DNA of 64,000 nucleotides from NCBI RefSeq assembly GCF_000186865.1, contig NW_008705565.1, positions 1,387,686 through 1,451,685 of the forward strand, written 5' to 3'. Positions 40,331 to 48,960 of the stretch are shown here, in pieces. The notes beneath the pieces are model-generated. The model searched no databases. It was not told where the DNA came from and saw nothing but the letters and a program-made list of their open reading frames with translations. The number at the start of each line of letters is the position of its first letter. Position 1 is the stretch's first letter. A program made the position numbers and the translations under genes. The stretch is from Aureococcus anophagefferens (lineage: Eukaryota > Sar > Pelagophyceae > Pelagomonadales > Pelagomonadaceae).

Positions 40331-40454
40331 CACGCTCTGCGCATCCCTAGTACTCTAAAATGATCGCACGCGTGCTGCTGTTCGGCTGAAAACACGCTTC
40401 GCGCAGCGCCAGCATCCTGAAATGATCCCACGAGTGCTGCTGCTCGTCCCCGCG
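40331..40454 (+). repeat. 62-bp tandem duplication covering promoter-proximal and start-codon sequence
   Basis: Unit 1 (40331-40392) begins CACGCTCTGCGC and contains AAATGATCGCACGCGTGCTG. Unit 2 (40393-40454) begins CACGCTTCGCGC and contains AAATGATCCCACGAGTGCTG. The ATGs are at 40360 and 40422, exactly 62 bp apart. The upstream ATG opens a 9-codon frame ended by TGA (40387-40389), in a different frame from the main gene, so it would act as an upstream ORF if transcribed. Confidence 0.85.
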
Positions 40455-41180
40455 CTCGCGCTGAGCCGCACGACGCCGCCGGTGGTGGGCCGCGACCGGC
40501 GGGTACCGCTCGACGTGCTGCGCGCGAGCCGCGTCGCCAAGGACGTGCGGCGCGCGGAGACGGCCTGGCGCCGCGGCTGGGCGGCGGCGCCGCCGGACGC
40601 CGCGGCCTGCGACGTCGCGCTCCGCGCGCTCGGCGACGTCGGCGAGGGCCGGCGCGTCGAGAGCCTGCTCCGCGCGCTCGCGCGGGAGTCCCGCCCCTAC
40701 TCGGCGTCGGCGGCCGTGTCCGCCCTCGCCGCCGCGGGCTTGAGAGAAGCGGCGCGCGCGCGCCTCGACGAAGAGGCGGCGCGCGGCGCCTGGCCCGACG
40801 TCGTCGCGCTGGGCCTCGCGGGCGACGCCGCGACCGCCGCGGCCGCCGGCGCGCCGCGCCTCGCCTCGAACTTCGCCGCCTGCGGGCCGGCCTGCGCCGC
40901 GCTCTTCGCTGCGCAGCGGCGCGGCTACGTCGACTTCCACGGCTTGGATGCGGCCCGGGCGACCCTGGCGCTCGACCTCGTCCTCGACGACGCCGGCGAC
41001 CGCGGCGGCCGCGCTCCGGCCTTCGCCGGTCCGTCCCTCCTCGTCGTCACGGGCCGGGGCGCCCACTCGCCCGGCGGCGCGTCGACGGTGCGCGCGGACG
41101 TCCACCGGGTCCTCGAGGCTCGCGGCGTGCCGTTCGACGTCGCGAACGACGGCGCCGTCGAGATACCGCTCCCCGACTAA
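40422..41180 (+). CDS. Smr-domain protein with helical-repeat N-terminus
   Basis: 252 residues. A short hydrophobic leader (MIPRVLLLVPALALS) suggests targeting to the ER/plastid or secretion. Residues 35-150 are Ala-rich helices compatible with degenerate PPR-like repeats. The C-terminal domain (about 165-250; VDFHGLDAARATLALDLVLD, LLVVTGRGAHSPGG) is an Smr domain with the DxH and TGxG motifs. PPR-Smr proteins act on organellar nucleic acids and some Smr domains are endonucleases; that role is inference. A 9-codon upstream ORF precedes it (see the 62-bp duplication). Converges on the UBA-AGC kinase with 44 bp between stops; that gap repeats the CCGGCGCCGTCGAGATACC string of the gene's own end. 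Confidence 0.7.
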   Translation: MIPRVLLLVPALALSRTTPPVVGRDRRVPLDVLRASRVAKDVRRAETAWRRGWAAAPPDAAACDVALRALGDVGEGRRVESLLRALARESRPYSASAAVSALAAAGLREAARARLDEEAARGAWPDVVALGLAGDAATAAAAGAPRLASNFAACGPACAALFAAQRRGYVDFHGLDAARATLALDLVLDDAGDRGGRAPAFAGPSLLVVTGRGAHSPGGASTVRADVHRVLEARGVPFDVANDGAVEIPLPD

Positions 41181-41224
41181 AGGCTTGTACTCCGGCGCCG
41201 TCGAGATACCCCGGCGAAGGACGC

Positions 41225-43471
41225 TTACTCGAGCCTCCGCGGCGCGAGGACCTGGGGCGTCCCGACGACCGTCTTGCGGTGCCGCGGCTGCCGCGGGGAC
41301 GCGAAGACGGAGAAGCCGTCGAACGTGGACGCGCCGCCCTTGAAGGAGAAGGACGCGCCCTCGTCGTCTTTGTCCGCCGGCGCCGGCCGCCCGTCGCCGA
41401 ATTTCTCCACGAGCGCCGCGTCCTCGTCCTGGCGGAACGTCGTCGTCCGCGGGCGGAACGGCGGCTCCGCGGCCTTCCGCGCGACGGCGCCGAAGTCGAG
41501 CGGCGCGAAGAAGCGGCGCTCCGCGAGCGCCCTGGCGGACACCAAGCGCTTCGCCGGGTCCTTGTGGAGGAGCTTCTCCGCCGAGGACCGCAGGTGGGGC
41601 TCCGCGTCGGCCCCCGGGTGCAAATGCGGCGGCTCGCGGACGATGTTGAGCATGAGCTCGCGCGGCGTCGCCGCCCCGAAGGGCGTCGCGCCCTGGACCG
41701 TCTCCACCAACAACACGCCCAACGCCCACCAGTCGAGCGCCGGCGCCGGCGCCTCGCCGCCCTTGCGCAGGAGCTCCGGCGCCATGTACTCCACCGTCCC
41801 CGCGAACGACTTCTTCCGTTCCCCGCCCTTCTTCGCCCCCGCGCCGTCCTCGACGCACTTCGCGAGCCCAAAGTCGCACAAGCTCGCGTGGCCCGCGGCG
41901 TCCAGCAGCACGTTCGCCGCCTTGATGTCGCGGTGGAGCACGTCGCGCGCGTGGAGGTAGTCGAGGCCTAAAGCGAGCTCCGCGACGACGAACCGCGCGG
42001 CCGCGGCGCCCAGCCCCCCGGGCTCGCGCTTCAGCGACGCCTCGAGGCTCCCGCCGGCGAAGTAGTCCGTCACGAGGTACAAGTGGCGCCCGTTGTGGAA
42101 GGCGAAGCGCAACCGCACGAGGAACGGGTGGCGCGCGACGAGCATGACGTCCCTCTCGAGGAACGCGTGCGACGTGAGCCGGCCCTTGTAGGTCGCCTTC
42201 TTCATGACCTTGACGGCGTAGAGCCGGCCCTCGCCGAAGCCGCCGCGCTTCCGCGCGAGGAGCACGGTGCCGAAGCCGCCGACGCCGAGGACTTTGAGGG
42301 GCGCGAAATCGTTGAACGACACCGCCTCCTCGCCGGCCCGCTCGCGCGTGACCTCGCGCGCGGCGGCGCTCAGGCGGTTCAGCGACGACTGCGACAGCTG
42401 CCGCGGCATGGCGGCCTTTTTTCCCGCCGCGGGGAAGGCCTTGGGCGCCTTCTTGCCGAAGAGCGCGCCGAAGATGCCCCGGCGCTTCGGCTTCGCCGGC
42501 GCGGACGCGGGCACCTTCTCGGGCACCTTCGGGAGCCCGCCGCCCGGCGGGTAGGTCGTCGGCCCGGCGCCGGCGCTCTCGCGCGAGCTCTCGTCGGCCG
42601 CCGGCGCGGGCGGCGCGGCCTTGCCGGGCGTCTCGACGGACGTCTCGGGGCTCGCGAGGCTCCCGCGGCCCTCGGGACTCGACGACGGGCGCTCGGCGAC
42701 GAGCGCGGGCCGCGGCGGCGGCGGCGGGCTCGCGCCCGGCGTCGTCTGGGAGTTCTCCGGCGTCGGCCCGGCGTCGGCCTGCAGCAGGCTCCGGAGCGCG
42801 CGGCGCTCGTCGCCGCCGTGGCGCGTTAGAGCGTCGACGGCGCGCGGCGCGTCGAAGCCCATGTCGACGAAGCGCGCCACGAGCTCGTCGTCGGGCATAG
42901 TGCCGCCGGTGACGACACCAAAGCTGTCCGTGCCGTCCGCGTCCAGGCCCGCGAAGACGCGGCGGACGACGGCCTCGCGCGACAGTTCCTCGCCGGAGCG
43001 GCGCAGCGCGTCCATCGCGGCGCCGACGCGCGCGGCGTCGAAGCCCCCGGACGTCGCGAGCTCGTCCCGGAGCGTGCGCATGCGCGCCACGTCGTCGAGC
43101 GCCGCGGCCATGGCCGCGGCGAGCCGGTCCGGTCCGTCTTTCTCCGCGAAAAGTAGCGCGAGCCGGTCGCGCGCGTCCGCCGCGCGCGCGACCTCGAAGA
43201 GCTTGAGGCTCGAGCCGTCGCCGCGGAGCCGCGTGAGCGTCGTCTCTTCGGCGAGGTGGACGACGAGCTCGAGGACTCCCGTCTGGTGGCCCCGGAGCAC
43301 GAGCGAGGCCTCGATGACGCCTCCGCACTCGACGACGACGTCCGCGGTGGAGATGTGTTTGAGGCTCGCCTTGGCCTTTTTGCGGCCCGGCGACAGAGTG
43401 TCGTTCTCGTCGAGCGGCGCCCACGCGCCGTCGCAGAACTCGTAAATGCAGACGAGGATTGAGGTCATCAC
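41225..43471 (-). CDS. AGC-like protein kinase with UBA domain
   Basis: 748 residues, ATG at 43471 (alternative at 43468). The N-terminal 110 residues are beta-rich, unidentified. A UBA ubiquitin-binding domain lies at about 194-230 (ARFVDMGFDAPRAVDALTRH). A Pro-rich and basic linker follows. The kinase domain is at about 388-650: GVGGFGTVLL, AVKVMKK, HRDIKAANVLL, CDFGLAK, and SFAGTVEYMAPE as activation segment. The tail holds FDGFSVF at about 717, an AGC hydrophobic motif. UBA plus an AGC-type kinase is unusual; ubiquitin-dependent localisation is an inference. Divergent from the lipase gene. Confidence 0.85.
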   Translation of the reverse strand: MMTSILVCIYEFCDGAWAPLDENDTLSPGRKKAKASLKHISTADVVVECGGVIEASLVLRGHQTGVLELVVHLAEETTLTRLRGDGSSLKLFEVARAADARDRLALLFAEKDGPDRLAAAMAAALDDVARMRTLRDELATSGGFDAARVGAAMDALRRSGEELSREAVVRRVFAGLDADGTDSFGVVTGGTMPDDELVARFVDMGFDAPRAVDALTRHGGDERRALRSLLQADAGPTPENSQTTPGASPPPPPRPALVAERPSSSPEGRGSLASPETSVETPGKAAPPAPAADESSRESAGAGPTTYPPGGGLPKVPEKVPASAPAKPKRRGIFGALFGKKAPKAFPAAGKKAAMPRQLSQSSLNRLSAAAREVTRERAGEEAVSFNDFAPLKVLGVGGFGTVLLARKRGGFGEGRLYAVKVMKKATYKGRLTSHAFLERDVMLVARHPFLVRLRFAFHNGRHLYLVTDYFAGGSLEASLKREPGGLGAAAARFVVAELALGLDYLHARDVLHRDIKAANVLLDAAGHASLCDFGLAKCVEDGAGAKKGGERKKSFAGTVEYMAPELLRKGGEAPAPALDWWALGVLLVETVQGATPFGAATPRELMLNIVREPPHLHPGADAEPHLRSSAEKLLHKDPAKRLVSARALAERRFFAPLDFGAVARKAAEPPFRPRTTTFRQDEDAALVEKFGDGRPAPADKDDEGASFSFKGGASTFDGFSVFASPRQPRHRKTVVGTPQVLAPRRLE

Positions 43472-43682
43472 TCAAGTGAATCTGCGAAATGGCGGCGGGG
43501 GCGTCGCAGGGGGGCGGGCTTATAATCCCCGCCGTTCACGGTCGTCTCCGCCGTTCACGGTCGTCTCCGGCGTCCTCCGAAGGCGTTCCGGCGTCCCCCC
43601 GGCGTCGAAACGACGGCGCCACGGGCGCCCGACGACAGCGGACAGGCGACTGGGTACTGGGTGCGCAAAACCGTGTTTTGCA

Positions 43683-45344
43683 ATGGGTGCAACAATGGCG
43701 GCGCACAGCGCGCACCGCCGCGCCGCAGCGCTCATGCCTCTGCTCGCTCTCCTAGCGGTCGCCGGCGCGCGGCCGATCCCGCTCGCCGCGCGCACGCGCC
43801 GCATCTCGCGCGACAACAGCGGCGCGACGGCCGCAGGCCTCCAGACCCCAGTCGACCTCGCCGGCGCAGCCCTGCTGCCCAGTACCGCCGCCCTCCTTCG
43901 GCCGCTCGCAGTCCGCGGCGGGTCCGACGGCATGTGGCACCTCAACGACGACGCGCCGCCCGGCGACCGCGGCGCGGCCGACGCGGCCGACGACGACGCC
44001 GGCGCTCCGGATTGGACCGAGCTCATGGCGCACGCGCGGTGCGCGAGCCTCGTCTACTACGAGGCGTCGACGATCGTCGCATCGCACGAGCGGAACCGCT
44101 ACGGGCGCGCCGCGCGGAGCGTCGAGTGGCGCGCGGACGGGAGCGCCGTCGCGCGATGGATCGGCACGAAGCGCGGCGACGCGACGCTGGTCGTCCGCGA
44201 GATCCCGAGCGTGGGCATGCGCTACTTCCTGCGCACGGAGCTGCGGCCGGGCCTGCCGCCCGTGCAGCACCTCGCCATCAAGGGCAGCGACAACCTGCAG
44301 AACTTCAAGGACGACGTCGACTACGCCAAGGAGCTCTGCGGCACGTGCCGCGTGCGCTTCCACCGGGGCTTCAAGCGCGTCGCGGATGCGGTCTGGGCCG
44401 ACGCCGAGCCCTACCTCTTACGCAACGCGACCCTCGAACTGTCGGGCCACTCGCTGGGCGGCGGCGCGGCGACGATCGCGGCGATGCGCCTCGCGGCGTC
44501 CGGCTTCGTCGTCAAGCGCGTCGTGTCCTTCGGGTCGCCGAAGGTGACGAACGCCCACGGCTGCGCGGCCTACGCGGCGCGCGTGCCCCTGACGCGCGTG
44601 CTCACGGCCGACGACCCCGTGCCGCTCCTGCCGACGATGGACGTCAAGAGCCACGCGTTCGGCTTCTACCGGCACTTCGGCGACCGCCTCGTGCTCCTCG
44701 ACGACGACGACCGCGACGGCGACGGCCTGCCCGACGACGAGGCGCACGGCGACGACGAGGCGGACGCCGCGCGGCGGCGCTGGCTCGGGGAGCGGGCCGC
44801 GGTCTTGCTGTCGCCGACGGACGCGACGGGCGAGCCCCGGACCAAGGTCGCGCGGCTCGGCCGCGGGCGCTACGCGGCGCGCGAGGACCCGCGCCTCGCC
44901 GCGGCGCGGGCGGCGAAACACCTCGACCCGTCGCCCTGGGCGCGGCTCCGGGATTTGGCGTTGCACCAGCTCGACGAGAACTTCCTGCTCCACGCGCACC
45001 ACGTGTCGCCCTTCGCGCACTCCATGGACGCCTACGAGACGGAGGTCGCGACGCGCCGCGTGCGGTCCGAGTCGCTGCCCTGGCGGGCGGCGGGGCGCCG
45101 CGAGCGGCCGTTGAAGGCGCTCAAGAAGCGCGCGCCGTTCCTCGCCGTCGCGACCGTCGCGTTCCACCGCATGTTCAAGTGGCGCCGGGCCATCCGGCTC
45201 GTGCGCCCCAAGTACCTCGTCATGTCCTTTCTCTTCGTCGGCTGGACCGGCGGCTGGTCCGCGGGGCTGTTGGACAAGCTCCCCCACGCGGGCGTCGTCG
45301 AGAAGCACCCACTCGACGCGGGCGACGACGCCGCGCCGTCCTAA
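43683..45344 (+). CDS. class 3 lipase (alpha/beta hydrolase)
   Basis: 553 residues from the ATG at 43683. An N-terminal hydrophobic stretch (ALMPLLALLAVAGA) indicates secretory or plastid targeting. The lipase-3 core has IKGSDNLQNFKDDVDYA, then the nucleophile elbow LSGHSLGGGAA (Ser at about 256) and RVLTADDPVPLLP for the acidic residue. An acidic insertion (DDDDRDGDGLPDDE) follows HFGDRLVLL. Near the C-terminus are a basic region and a hydrophobic segment (YLVMSFLFVGWTGGWSAGLL) that could touch membrane. Such enzymes cleave acyl esters of glycerolipids. Ends 6 bp from the stop of the ankyrin gene on the other strand. Confidence 0.85.
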   Translation: MGATMAAHSAHRRAAALMPLLALLAVAGARPIPLAARTRRISRDNSGATAAGLQTPVDLAGAALLPSTAALLRPLAVRGGSDGMWHLNDDAPPGDRGAADAADDDAGAPDWTELMAHARCASLVYYEASTIVASHERNRYGRAARSVEWRADGSAVARWIGTKRGDATLVVREIPSVGMRYFLRTELRPGLPPVQHLAIKGSDNLQNFKDDVDYAKELCGTCRVRFHRGFKRVADAVWADAEPYLLRNATLELSGHSLGGGAATIAAMRLAASGFVVKRVVSFGSPKVTNAHGCAAYAARVPLTRVLTADDPVPLLPTMDVKSHAFGFYRHFGDRLVLLDDDDRDGDGLPDDEAHGDDEADAARRRWLGERAAVLLSPTDATGEPRTKVARLGRGRYAAREDPRLAAARAAKHLDPSPWARLRDLALHQLDENFLLHAHHVSPFAHSMDAYETEVATRRVRSESLPWRAAGRRERPLKALKKRAPFLAVATVAFHRMFKWRRAIRLVRPKYLVMSFLFVGWTGGWSAGLLDKLPHAGVVEKHPLDAGDDAAPS

Positions 45345-45350
45345 GTCCTC

Positions 45351-46073
45351 TTAGAACCCGCCCGGGGGGCAGTAGAAGGCGACGACGTGGCCCGCGGCGT
45401 CGAGGGGGACGGTGCTCTTGGCGCTGAGCTTGGCGACGAGGCCCGCGAGCACGCGGCGGTGCGCGGCGGCGTATTCCGGCCAGCCGCCCGCGGCGCGGAC
45501 GGCGTCCAGCACTTGGAAGGCGGAATCGTTGGCGGAGCTTCGGCGGGGCAGGTCTGCGATGGCGGGCGCTCGCGCGCCGGCGCGGAGAAAGATCTTGACC
45601 AGGTCGCGGCGCCCGTAGTCAATCGCGGTATACAGCGGGGCGCAATGACCCGGGCCGCCACCGTCGACGCGCGCGCCGTGCGAAAGGAGAAGCTTCGCGC
45701 AGATTCTACAACCCTCTAGATTCGTGACAACATGGGTGACAACATGGTTTGCCGCGCTCAGCATCGTCAAGGCACTCTGCTCCAAAAAAAACGCATTCGC
45801 GTCCGCGCCGGCCGCGAGCAAAAGGCCCAGGATCTCGTGGTCTCCACGCACTGCAGCAGCGTGGAGCGGGGACCAGCCATTCCGCTCTGGCGCGTTGGCG
45901 TCGGCTCCATGTTCGAGCAACCACTGCACAGCCGCTGCCTGGCCATTCATCAACGCACTTTTAAGAGGAATTCCTTGATTGACATCCGCTCCCTCCGCCA
46001 CCAACGCTCGCATCTGGCCGATATCTCCTCGATAGGCGGCAGAACGCAATGCATCAGCAAGCGGCTCAGCCAT
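45351..46073 (-). CDS. ankyrin-repeat protein
   Basis: 240 residues, ATG at 46073. Four to five ankyrin repeats fill residues 10-185 (GDIGQMRALVAEGADVNQG; AVQWLLEHGADANAPERNG; WSPLHAAAVRGDHEILGLLL; DLVKIFLRAGARAP). No other domain is seen. It is less GC-rich than most neighbours and contains a short VVTHVVT duplication from GTGACAACATGG-type repeats near 45725-45745. Such repeats mediate protein binding; the partner is unknown. Start chosen at MAEPLADAL. Divergent from the next gene (116 bp). Confidence 0.8.
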   Translation of the reverse strand: MAEPLADALRSAAYRGDIGQMRALVAEGADVNQGIPLKSALMNGQAAAVQWLLEHGADANAPERNGWSPLHAAAVRGDHEILGLLLAAGADANAFFLEQSALTMLSAANHVVTHVVTNLEGCRICAKLLLSHGARVDGGGPGHCAPLYTAIDYGRRDLVKIFLRAGARAPAIADLPRRSSANDSAFQVLDAVRAAGGWPEYAAAHRRVLAGLVAKLSAKSTVPLDAAGHVVAFYCPPGGF

Positions 46074-46189
46074 GGCAGCGCGGTGCAAGGGCCAGCGGCA
46101 AGCGCGGCGCAGAGCGGACGCGGGTCGAGCGGGTCGAGCGCGCTAACATTACCGTTCAAGGTGAAGTGTTGACGCTAGCGTCGAGCGCG

Positions 46190-47131
46190 ATGATGCGAGC
46201 TCTTTTGTGCTGCATGCTCGCGCGCATGGCCGCGGAGGTGCAGCTTCCGCACGACGGCGCGCCGCCAGGCATGCCGCACCTCGAGCTCCGCGTCGACAGC
46301 GAGGTCGCGCTCGCCGCGCGGCGCGAGTGGCCCAGCGTCACCGCCAACGAGCGCGCGACGGGCGACGAGGTGCTGCGCTGGGTCGAGCGGAGCGCCTACG
46401 CAAACCTCTGCAGCGACGACGAATTCGCGGCCGCCTGGGAGCACGCGGACGATGGCGCCGGGTCGCTCGACCGCGCGGGCTACGAGGCCTTCGTCGAGGC
46501 CGTCGACGGCTTCGCGAAGCGCCGCGTCGCGCGCGAGCCGCCGTCGCTGGGCAACCTCGTCAAGGGCATGCTCAAGTCGCCGTCGATGCGCAAGATGGTG
46601 ACGAAGATGGCCGTCGGCGTCGCGGAGCACGGCGGCCTGCTCGGGCCGGGCGAGGAGCGGCTCCGCATCGACGGCGGCGGCGGCGCGAGCGCCGCCGCCG
46701 AGGAGATGGAGCGAGAGATGGACGAGCTCATGCAGAGCGCCGAGTTCGGCGACCTCATGGACAGGGTCGTCGAGTCGCCGGGCATGAAGCGCGTCTTCGA
46801 GGACGTGCAGACCACGGGCGAGATGCCGTCGACGGGCGAGCTCCTGGGCACGGTGGCGGACACGGTCTGCGAGACGCTCGGCCTCGAGGGCGACGAGTGC
46901 GCGGCGCTGCGCCGCGACGCCGCGGACCGCCTCGAGGGGCTCGGCTGGTTGCTGGGCGAGGGCGGCGGCCCGCCGGGACCCTTCGGCGCCCTCGTCGCGG
47001 CGGCCGTCGTGCGGCTCGGGCTCCGCCGCGCCGCCGCGCTGCTCGTCGTCGTCGCGTGCGCGGCCCTCTTCGCCGCCTTCGCCCTCGTGCGCGCGTGTTT
47101 GCCGACTCGGAGGAGAACTAAGGCGGACTAG
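46190..47131 (+). CDS. signal-peptide and single-pass membrane protein, unknown
   Basis: 313 residues. The N-terminus (MMRALLCCMLARMAAEV) is a probable signal peptide. The middle is helical, acidic and rich in Met and Glu, with an EF-hand-like stretch at about 78-105 (EHADDGAGSLDRAGYEAFVE) that lacks a full calcium loop. A hydrophobic segment near the C-terminus (AAALLVVVACAALFAAFALV) is followed by RACLPTRRRTKAD, a short basic cytosolic tail. No family recognised. Its TAG and the stop of the opposite-strand WD40 gene are separated by a single base. Confidence 0.6.
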   Translation: MMRALLCCMLARMAAEVQLPHDGAPPGMPHLELRVDSEVALAARREWPSVTANERATGDEVLRWVERSAYANLCSDDEFAAAWEHADDGAGSLDRAGYEAFVEAVDGFAKRRVAREPPSLGNLVKGMLKSPSMRKMVTKMAVGVAEHGGLLGPGEERLRIDGGGGASAAAEEMEREMDELMQSAEFGDLMDRVVESPGMKRVFEDVQTTGEMPSTGELLGTVADTVCETLGLEGDECAALRRDAADRLEGLGWLLGEGGGPPGPFGALVAAAVVRLGLRRAAALLVVVACAALFAAFALVRACLPTRRRTKAD

Positions 47132-47132
47132 T

Positions 47133-48787
47133 TTACGGCGCGCTGGGCCGCGGCGGCGCGGGGACGAGCGCGAGCGCGCCGGACGCGTCGTCGGCGACGG
47201 CGAGCGACTCGCCGCCGGGGAGCGGCGCGACGGCCGTGACGTCGCCGGCGCATTTGACGCTCGCGAAGGCGGCGCCGCGGGCCGCGTCGTAGAAGGCGAG
47301 GCGCTGGGACCCCTCGCCGCCGACGGCGAAGGCGCCGCCGCCGACCCAGCGCGGGTGGAAGATGCCCTTGCGCCGCGCGTCGGGCCGGTGGTGGCCCGCG
47401 AAGGTCCGGAGGGGCGCACCGGGCGCCCGCAGGTCCCAGAGCTTGACCGCCGCGTCGCGGCCCGCCGTGAGGACGTGGTGGTCGTCGCCCGGGCGGAACG
47501 CGGCGGACGTCGCCTCGGCGTGCGCTCCCGCGAGGCGCCACGCGGCGGCGGCCGCCGCGCGCGGGTCCCAGCCCGCGACGTCGCCGTCGTCGCTCGCCGT
47601 CGCGAAGGTGCCGTCGCCGCGCCAGGCGACGCCCTTGACGGCGCCGTCGGCGACGTCGATCCGCACCGTCTCCGTCAGCGCGGCCGGCGCGCACGCGACG
47701 ACGCCGACGGTGCCGTCGCGGAAGCCGCAGAGCGCGCCGCGGTCGTCCGAGACGGCGAGGGACCAGCAGCGGCCCGGCGCGAGCGTCGCCGCGTCGCGGA
47801 GCCGGTCGCCGCGCGCCGCCGCGCAGTCCCAGAGCACGAGCTTGCCGTCGTTCGCGGCCGTGAGCAGGCGGTCGCCGCCGACGAAGCCGCAGCCGCCGAC
47901 CCAGCCGCCGTGGCCCTTGAAGGCCGCGAGCGGCTCGCCCCCGGCCGACGGGCAGAAGACGGCGACGCGGCCGCCCTTGCCGACGGCGGCGACGAGCGCG
48001 CCGCGCGCGGCGACGCAGTAGACGCGCTTCAGCCCCGGGTCCTCGAGTTCGCGCGCGTCGCCGGGCGACACGTCCGCGGCGCCCGCGGGCACGAGGTACT
48101 CGGCGAGCCGCGACGCCTCCGCGGGGGCCTCCTCGGCCTCGGCCTCGTCCGCGGCGGCGGCGGACGAAGGCGCCGCCGCCGCGCCGGGCGCGGCGCCGCC
48201 GGCGAGCCGCGGCGAGCTCCGCCGCGGCCCCGCGGGCGCGGAGGGCTTGGGCTTCCGGCGGCCGGCCTTCTTCTTCGTCGACGTCGCGGCGCCGAGGCCC
48301 GACGGCGCCGCGAACGCGTCCCGGGCGTCGCCGAGCCCGAGCGACGCCATGAACTGCGCGTTCCGCGCGATGCGCTCGAGGCGCTCGATCTCGTACTGCG
48401 ACAGGCCCGCGTGCTGCGGGTTCGCCGGCGGCGTTGAGGTTGGCGCCTCGGTCTCCTCCGCTTCGGCCGGCGCCGGCGGCTCTTCCGCTTCGGCCGGCGC
48501 TGGCGGCTCTTTCGCTTCGGCTGGCGGCGCGGCCGGCGCCTCCTCTTCGGCCGGCGGCACCTCCGCCTCGGTCTCGTCCGGCGCCTCCGGCGTCGCGTCC
48601 GGCTCTTCCTGCGCGCTCGCGGTCGCCTCCGTCATGGTAGCATCCTCGTTTCTTGCACGACCGCCTCCGGCGCGCTCGCGGCAGCCTCCTCCGCAGCGGC
48701 AGGTTTCGCGCGCTTCGGAGCGCTATTCTCCTTGTCCGTCGACCGCTTCTTCTTGCCGAAGAAGGAGAGGAGGGTCTGTTGCTTCAT
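47133..48787 (-). CDS. PIP-box plus WD40 protein, CMR1/WDR76-like (2 exons proposed)
   Basis: A short upstream frame at 48787-48659 begins MKQQTLLSFFGKKKR, a textbook PCNA-interacting (PIP) box (Q-x-x-L-x-x-F-F) with a basic follow-up. A 50-nt GT-AG intron (48658-48609) would join it in phase 0 to the WD40 frame at EEPDATPEAPDE. The unspliced alternative starts at the ATG at 48635. The joined protein is about 534 residues: Pro/Glu repeats, then SQYEIERLERIARNAQFMAS LGL, the signature of the CMR1/WDR76 family, a basic stretch with RSSPRLAGG, and a seven-bladed WD40 domain (KLVLWDC, DVAGWDP, AVKLWDLRAPG). CMR1/WDR76 proteins bind DNA and act in the damage response, which fits a PIP box. The splice is inferred from frame and motif only. 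Confidence 0.72.
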
Positions 48788-48960
48788 TGCGGGGTAGTGT
48801 TGTTGATTGTGTGATTGCGTGTGGTTGTATGGCTATGCTAATCGTTTGAAAACTCGAGCCATCGGCTGGGGTCTGGTCAGAGGGTTGGTCTTTCTGTGCA
48901 ACCTGCAGTGCACGACCGCCACTCCGTGCCTAGTTGGTTGCCAGAACACAACAAGCTTAC

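Noticed and set aside
43446..43682. Longer N-terminus for the lipase from an upstream in-frame ATG
   Set aside because: That stretch overlaps the divergent kinase gene's 5' end and reads as Arg/Ser low complexity. The hydrophobic leader begins after the ATG at 43683.
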